NCBI GenBank assembly: GCA_934565655.1
Contig: CAKTIE010000009.1
Span: 7,703-71,702 of the forward strand
Source of the DNA: an uncultured Oscillospiraceae bacterium
GTDB taxonomy: Bacteria > Bacillota > Clostridia > Oscillospirales > Oscillospiraceae
Direction: 5' to 3'
Length of the DNA: 64,000 bases
The notes under the pieces are model-generated. The model was not told where the DNA came from and ran no database searches. It saw only the letters and a list, made by a program, of their open reading frames with translations. Each line of letters opens with the position of its first letter. The stretch's first letter is position 1. Shown in pieces: positions 61,188 to 64,000 of this stretch. Made by a program: the position numbers and the translations under genes.

Positions 61188-61838
61188 ATGCTGCGTTCTG
61201 CGATTTTTGATCTGGACGGCCTGCTGATCGACAGCGAGACCGTCGCCTATCACGTTGACCGGGATATCCTGCGGTATTACGGCCACGATTTCACGCTGGC
61301 CCACTATGCGGAGAAGTACAGCGGCCGGACGATCCTGCGGAATATGACGGACTTCATCGAGGAGTACGCCCTGCCCATTACGGTGGAGGAGGGCATCCAC
61401 CGGTACGAGGAGTGGGAGGCGGAATATGTCCGCCGGGGCATCCCGCTGAAAACCGGCGCGCGGGAGCTGCTGGCCTGGCTGAAGGAGCAGGGCTGCCTGA
61501 TCTCGCTGGCAAGCTCCAGCATCGAGTCCAGAGCGAAAACGATCCTGGATCAGAACGGCGTTACCGGTTATTTTGACTTCTTTACCTTCGGCCCGGAGGT
61601 GAAGAACGGCAAGCCTGCGCCGGATATCTTTCTGAAGGCTTTGGAAAAGACCGGCGCTGCGGCGGAGGATTCGCTGGTGCTGGAGGACAGCGACGCCGGT
61701 GTGCGTGCCGCCGTGGCGGCGGGAATTCCCGTGGCCTGTGTGCCGGATGTGGCCCGTCCCGGCGACGGGACGCTGCAGATGGCAGCGGGGGTGTTTGACT
61801 CGCTGCTTCAGGTGATGGAATGGCTCAAAACGAGATAA
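61188..61838 (+). CDS. HAD-superfamily phosphatase (beta-phosphoglucomutase-like)
   Basis: A 216-residue HAD hydrolase. Motif I is FDLDGLLIDSE (about residues 7-17), motif II is SLASSSIES, motif III/IV region is KPAPDIFLKAL and VLEDSDAGVRAA. A helical cap lies between residues 20 and 85. This subgroup includes beta-phosphoglucomutases and sugar-phosphate phosphatases; the substrate is not predictable. It starts 2 bp after the FeoB-associated gene. Confidence 0.88.
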   Translation: MLRSAIFDLDGLLIDSETVAYHVDRDILRYYGHDFTLAHYAEKYSGRTILRNMTDFIEEYALPITVEEGIHRYEEWEAEYVRRGIPLKTGARELLAWLKEQGCLISLASSSIESRAKTILDQNGVTGYFDFFTFGPEVKNGKPAPDIFLKALEKTGAAAEDSLVLEDSDAGVRAAVAAGIPVACVPDVARPGDGTLQMAAGVFDSLLQVMEWLKTR

Positions 61839-61844
61839 AAAAGA

Positions 61845-61873
61845 TGCCTGCCGGATGCGGCAGGCACCTTTTT
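61845..61873. terminator. Bidirectional terminator between HAD and modE-like genes
   Basis: Stem TGCCTGCCG (61845-61853) with CGGCAGGCA (61858-61866). T runs flank it on both strands. Confidence 0.8.
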
Positions 61874-61879
61874 ATGGGG

Positions 61880-62230
61880 TCATTCTTTCATAAACGGGGC
61901 GAATTTTTCGGCGAACAGCCTGTCGCCGCACTCGCGCAGCTCCTGACAGAACTGGTCATAGGCCGTCAGCAAAGCCTTTCCCTCCGGCGTCAGGACAGCG
62001 CCGCCGCCGTGTCTGCCGCCGGTGGTGGAAGCCAGCAGCTTGAAGCCCAGCGCGTTCTCGGCGTTTTTGATGACCGTCCATGCCTTGGAGTAGGCCATCT
62101 CCATCTCGGCCGCCGCGGCGCGCAGAGAATGGAGCCGCTCCACACGGTGCAGCAGCTGGGCAACGCCGGGGCCGAAGCATTTTGCGTCGGTGAACAGGCG
62201 GCAGGATAGATTGTAGCGTAATTCTTTCAT
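61880..62230 (-). CDS. ModE-type winged-helix regulator (N-terminal domain only)
   Basis: A 116-residue LysR/ModE-like DNA-binding protein (LHSLRAAAAEMEMAYSKAWTVIKNAENALGFKLLASTTGGRHGGGAVLTPEGKALLTAYDQF). The TTGGRHGGGAVLT wing is characteristic of ModE. It lacks the C-terminal molybdate-binding TOBE domains, as is common in Clostridia. No ribosome binding site is seen; the -10 of its promoter ends six bases before the ATG, so the mRNA may be leaderless. It is divergent from yqeB, so it probably controls molybdenum/selenium enzyme genes. Confidence 0.87.
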   Translation of the reverse strand: MKELRYNLSCRLFTDAKCFGPGVAQLLHRVERLHSLRAAAAEMEMAYSKAWTVIKNAENALGFKLLASTTGGRHGGGAVLTPEGKALLTAYDQFCQELRECGDRLFAEKFAPFMKE

Positions 62231-62309
62231 GAGAATATTGTATCAGCCTGAGAGACAATCGTCAAGGTCATGATTGACTATCTCCGCGGGAAGTGTTATT
62301 CTCATGAAA
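62225..62309. promoter_or_regulatory. Divergent modE/yqeB promoters with a shared 13-bp inverted motif
   Basis: Minus strand: TTGACG (62265-62260), 17-bp spacer, TACAAT (62242-62237), then ATG at 62230. Plus strand: TTGACT (62274-62279), 17-bp spacer, TATTCT (62297-62302). The 13-mer TTTCATGAGAATA (62225-62237) recurs as its reverse complement at 62297-62309, one copy at each gene's promoter/start. Confidence 0.68.
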
Positions 62310-62333
62310 AAGAAACGGTAGGGAGGTGCGCCT

Positions 62334-63116
62334 ATGCGCGTGTTGATCAGAGGAGCGGGAGATATTGCCACCGGTATTGCCCTGCGGCTTTACCGCGCCC
62401 GGATACAGGTGATCATGACGGATCTGCCCAAGCCCACGGCCATCCGCCGCACGGTCTGTTTTTCTCAGGCTATCGTCCATGGCGAGACCACAGTGGAGGG
62501 CGTCCGTGCCGTTTTCGCGCAGAGCGCTGCGGCAGCGGAGCGGATCGCGGATCAGGGCCATATCCCGGTGCTGGCCGATCCGGAGTGCGCCTGCCGGGCG
62601 GAGCTGCGGCCCGACGCGCTGGTGGACGCCATTCTGGCCAAGCGGAATCTGGGTACGAGGATCACGGACGCGCCCATCGTGGTGGGCATCGGCCCCGGCT
62701 TTACGGCGGGGGAGGACTGTCACGCGGTGGTGGAGACCATGCGGGGCCATACACTGGGCCGGGTGATCTATCAGGGCAGCGCCCTGCCCAACACCAACAT
62801 TCCCGGTCTGATCGGCGGCTATGCCGGTGAGCGGGTGCTGCGTGCGCCGGACGACGGCATTTTCCATACGGTGCTGGATATCGGCGCGCAGGTCAAGTCC
62901 GGCGATGTGGCGGGCCAGGTGAACGGAAAGCCCATGCTCTGCACCATTGACGGCGTGCTGCGGGGCCTTCTGGCGGACGGTACGCCGGTCCACAAGGGGA
63001 TGAAGTCCGGCGACGTGGATCCCCGCTGTAAGGAGGAGTACTGCTATACCGCTTCGGACAAGGCGCTGGCCGTGGGCGGCGGCGTGCTGGAGGCCGTGCT
63101 GCATTTTTGCGGATAG
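62334..63116 (+). CDS. yqeB: YqeB-type selenium-dependent molybdenum hydroxylase maturation protein
   Basis: A 260-residue EF2563/YqeB-family protein. The N-terminus (VLIRGAGDIATGIALRLYRA, about residues 2-21) looks like a dinucleotide-binding loop; IVVGIGPGFTAGEDCHAVVETMRGHTLGRVIYQG is the family core, and the C-terminal half resembles a biotinyl/lipoyl-like hairpin. The family marks genomes with labile-selenium molybdenum hydroxylases. GGGAGGTG precedes the ATG. The usual partners yqeC and the xanthine dehydrogenase-like hydroxylases are not in the window. Confidence 0.9.
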   Translation: MRVLIRGAGDIATGIALRLYRARIQVIMTDLPKPTAIRRTVCFSQAIVHGETTVEGVRAVFAQSAAAAERIADQGHIPVLADPECACRAELRPDALVDAILAKRNLGTRITDAPIVVGIGPGFTAGEDCHAVVETMRGHTLGRVIYQGSALPNTNIPGLIGGYAGERVLRAPDDGIFHTVLDIGAQVKSGDVAGQVNGKPMLCTIDGVLRGLLADGTPVHKGMKSGDVDPRCKEEYCYTASDKALAVGGGVLEAVLHFCG

Positions 63117-63120
63117 AATG

Positions 63121-63152
63121 AAAATCAGGCTCACAGGAGCCTGATTTTTTGT
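63121..63152 (+). terminator. Terminator after yqeB
   Basis: Stem AAAATCAGGCTC (63121-63132) with GAGCCTGATTTT (63137-63148), followed by TT. Confidence 0.88.
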
Positions 63153-63216
63153 TAGGTTGTCTAAAGTATTGTAAGATTTTTATACGGCTTAAACAATGGA
63201 ATATCCGGAAAAGCTG

Positions 63217-63225
63217 TGGTATAAT
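63217..63225 (+). promoter_or_regulatory. Extended -10 promoter of pckA
   Basis: TGG immediately before TATAAT (63220-63225) gives an extended -10. No good -35 is present. The start codon is 75 bp downstream. Confidence 0.6.
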
Positions 63226-63299
63226 AACAGTGACCCTAAATGTGGGGGACATTCCATACAAGTACAAAAATTCAATATAAATGAAAAGGAGTATTTGCC

Positions 63300-64000
63300 A
63301 TGATCGATCTGAAGAAGTACGGTATCACCGGTGTGAGCGAAATCGTCTACAATCCCTCCTATGAAGAACTCTTTGCCGAGGAGACCAAGAAGGAGCTGAC
63401 CGGCTATGAGGTGGGCCAGGTCACCGAGCTTGGCGCCGTGAACGTCATGACCGGTATCTACACCGGCCGCTCTCCTAAGGACAAGTACATCGTCATGGAC
63501 GAGAATTCCAAGGACACCGTGTGGTGGACCACGGAGGGCTATAAGAACGACAACCATCCCATGAGCGAGGATGTGTGGGCCAAGGTGAAGGACATTGCCG
63601 TCAACGAGCTGTGCGATAAGCGCCTGTTCGTGGTGGATGCCTTCTGCGGCGCAAACAAGGACACCCGCATGGCCGTCCGCTTCATCATGGAGGTGGCATG
63701 GCAGGCCCACTTCGTGGAGAATATGTTCATCAAGCCCACCGCCGAGGAGCTGGCGAACTTCGAGCCTGACTTCGTGGTGTACAACGCCTCCAAGGCCAAG
63801 GTGGAGGACTTCCAGGCGCTGGGCCTGAACTCCGAGACCTGCGTGGCCTTCAACATCACCTCCCGTGAGCAGGTCATCATCAACACCTGGTACGGCGGCG
63901 AGATGAAGAAGGGCATGTTCTCCATGATGAACTACTACCTGCCTCTGAAGGGCATCGCCTCCATGCACTGCTCCGCCAACACCGACATGAACGGCGAGAA
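63300..64000 (+). CDS. pckA: Phosphoenolpyruvate carboxykinase (ATP), 5' part
   Basis: The first 233 codons of an ATP-type PEPCK, cut by the window end (full length is usually about 530-540 residues). The N-terminus reads [25 protein letters not shown], then [14 protein letters not shown] with the Arg that binds the substrate, [20 protein letters not shown], and [18 protein letters not shown] near the cut. It interconverts oxaloacetate and PEP, often running toward oxaloacetate in fermenters. AAAAGGAG precedes the ATG. Confidence 0.95.
   Translation, partial: MIDLKKYGITGVSEIVYNPSYEELFAEETKKELTGYEVGQVTELGAVNVMTGIYTGRSPKDKYIVMDENSKDTVWWTTEGYKNDNHPMSEDVWAKVKDIAVNELCDKRLFVVDAFCGANKDTRMAVRFIMEVAWQAHFVENMFIKPTAEELANFEPDFVVYNASKAKVEDFQALGLNSETCVAFNITSREQVIINTWYGGEMKKGMFSMMNYYLPLKGIASMHCSANTDMNGE

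Noticed and set aside
1..64000. CRISPR array, prophage or IS element
   Set aside because: No regularly spaced repeats, integrase, transposase or phage structural gene was found on either strand.

Overview
The window is chromosomal DNA from a GC-rich, low-mobility Clostridia genome, most like a butyrate-producing member of the Oscillospiraceae (the Flavonifractor/Oscillibacter/Lawsonibacter neighbourhood). This is inferred from gene content: a butyryl-CoA:acetate CoA-transferase, a SCIFF peptide with its radical SAM maturase, a sigma-H-type factor, CdaA/CdaR, PrkC/PrpC/RsgA, a class A RNase P RNA, a FeoA-FeoB fusion and Firmicutes-style operons with strong Shine-Dalgarno sites and many ATGA overlaps. 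No phage, IS element, integrase or CRISPR array was seen, and the 3' end cuts a pckA gene.

Layout. 0-2.3 kb: LysR regulator, two tRNAs (Glu-CTC, Lys-CTT) and a membrane-bound XRE regulator. 2.3-10.7 kb (minus strand): ddl-murF-ABC-F-flavodoxin-prfA-LUD protein, a palindromic intergenic repeat, and a fused threonylcarbamoyl-AMP synthase/dephospho-CoA kinase. 10.8-14.8 kb: rnpB, small hypotheticals, DUF2325 and an uncharacterised two-gene operon. 14.8-21.1 kb: Na/Pi symporter, then a YtrA-type GntR operon (lipoprotein, regulator, two membrane proteins, ABC ATPase, large extracytoplasmic protein) behind two tandem palindromic operators. 21.3-26.1 kb: but, then carD-ispD-ispF and a DUF3343/cysteine desulfurase pair. 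26.2-42.2 kb: a long housekeeping run covering cyclic-di-AMP synthesis (cdaA-cdaR), rseC, DUF5685-DnaJ, yicC-remA-gmk-rpoZ-priA-def-fmt-rsmB-rlmN-prpC-prkC-rsgA. 42.3-46.9 kb: ruvCAB, glmM, sigma factor and a zinc-ribbon protein. 46.9-48.5 kb: divergent GntR/FadR regulator and B3/B4 protein with a matched palindrome. 48.6-53.4 kb: divergent selenium module (yedE-yedF-DUF3343-selD against a cysteine desulfurase-LysR pair). 53.4-56.4 kb: SCIFF peptide, maturase and a PLP decarboxylase. 56.5-64 kb: MATE exporter, a decayed LMW tyrosine phosphatase, feoAB with its Cys-rich partner, HAD phosphatase, ModE-like regulator with divergent yqeB, and partial pckA.

How it fits together. The selenium genes plus yqeB and the ModE-like regulator match the known non-Sec, selenium-dependent molybdenum hydroxylase maturation gene set, although the hydroxylases themselves lie outside the window. 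Several regulators sit beside visible operators: the YtrA palindromes, the CTTGCAAG palindromes of the FadR-type regulator (one further copy lies on the carD promoter), a T-N11-A box between the divergent selenium operons, and a 13-bp motif shared by modE and yqeB. Two regulator genes (sigma factor, modE) appear to be transcribed without a leader. The least understood parts are the 12.4-14.3 kb two-gene operon, the 16.7-21.1 kb operon and the GntR/B3-B4 pair.
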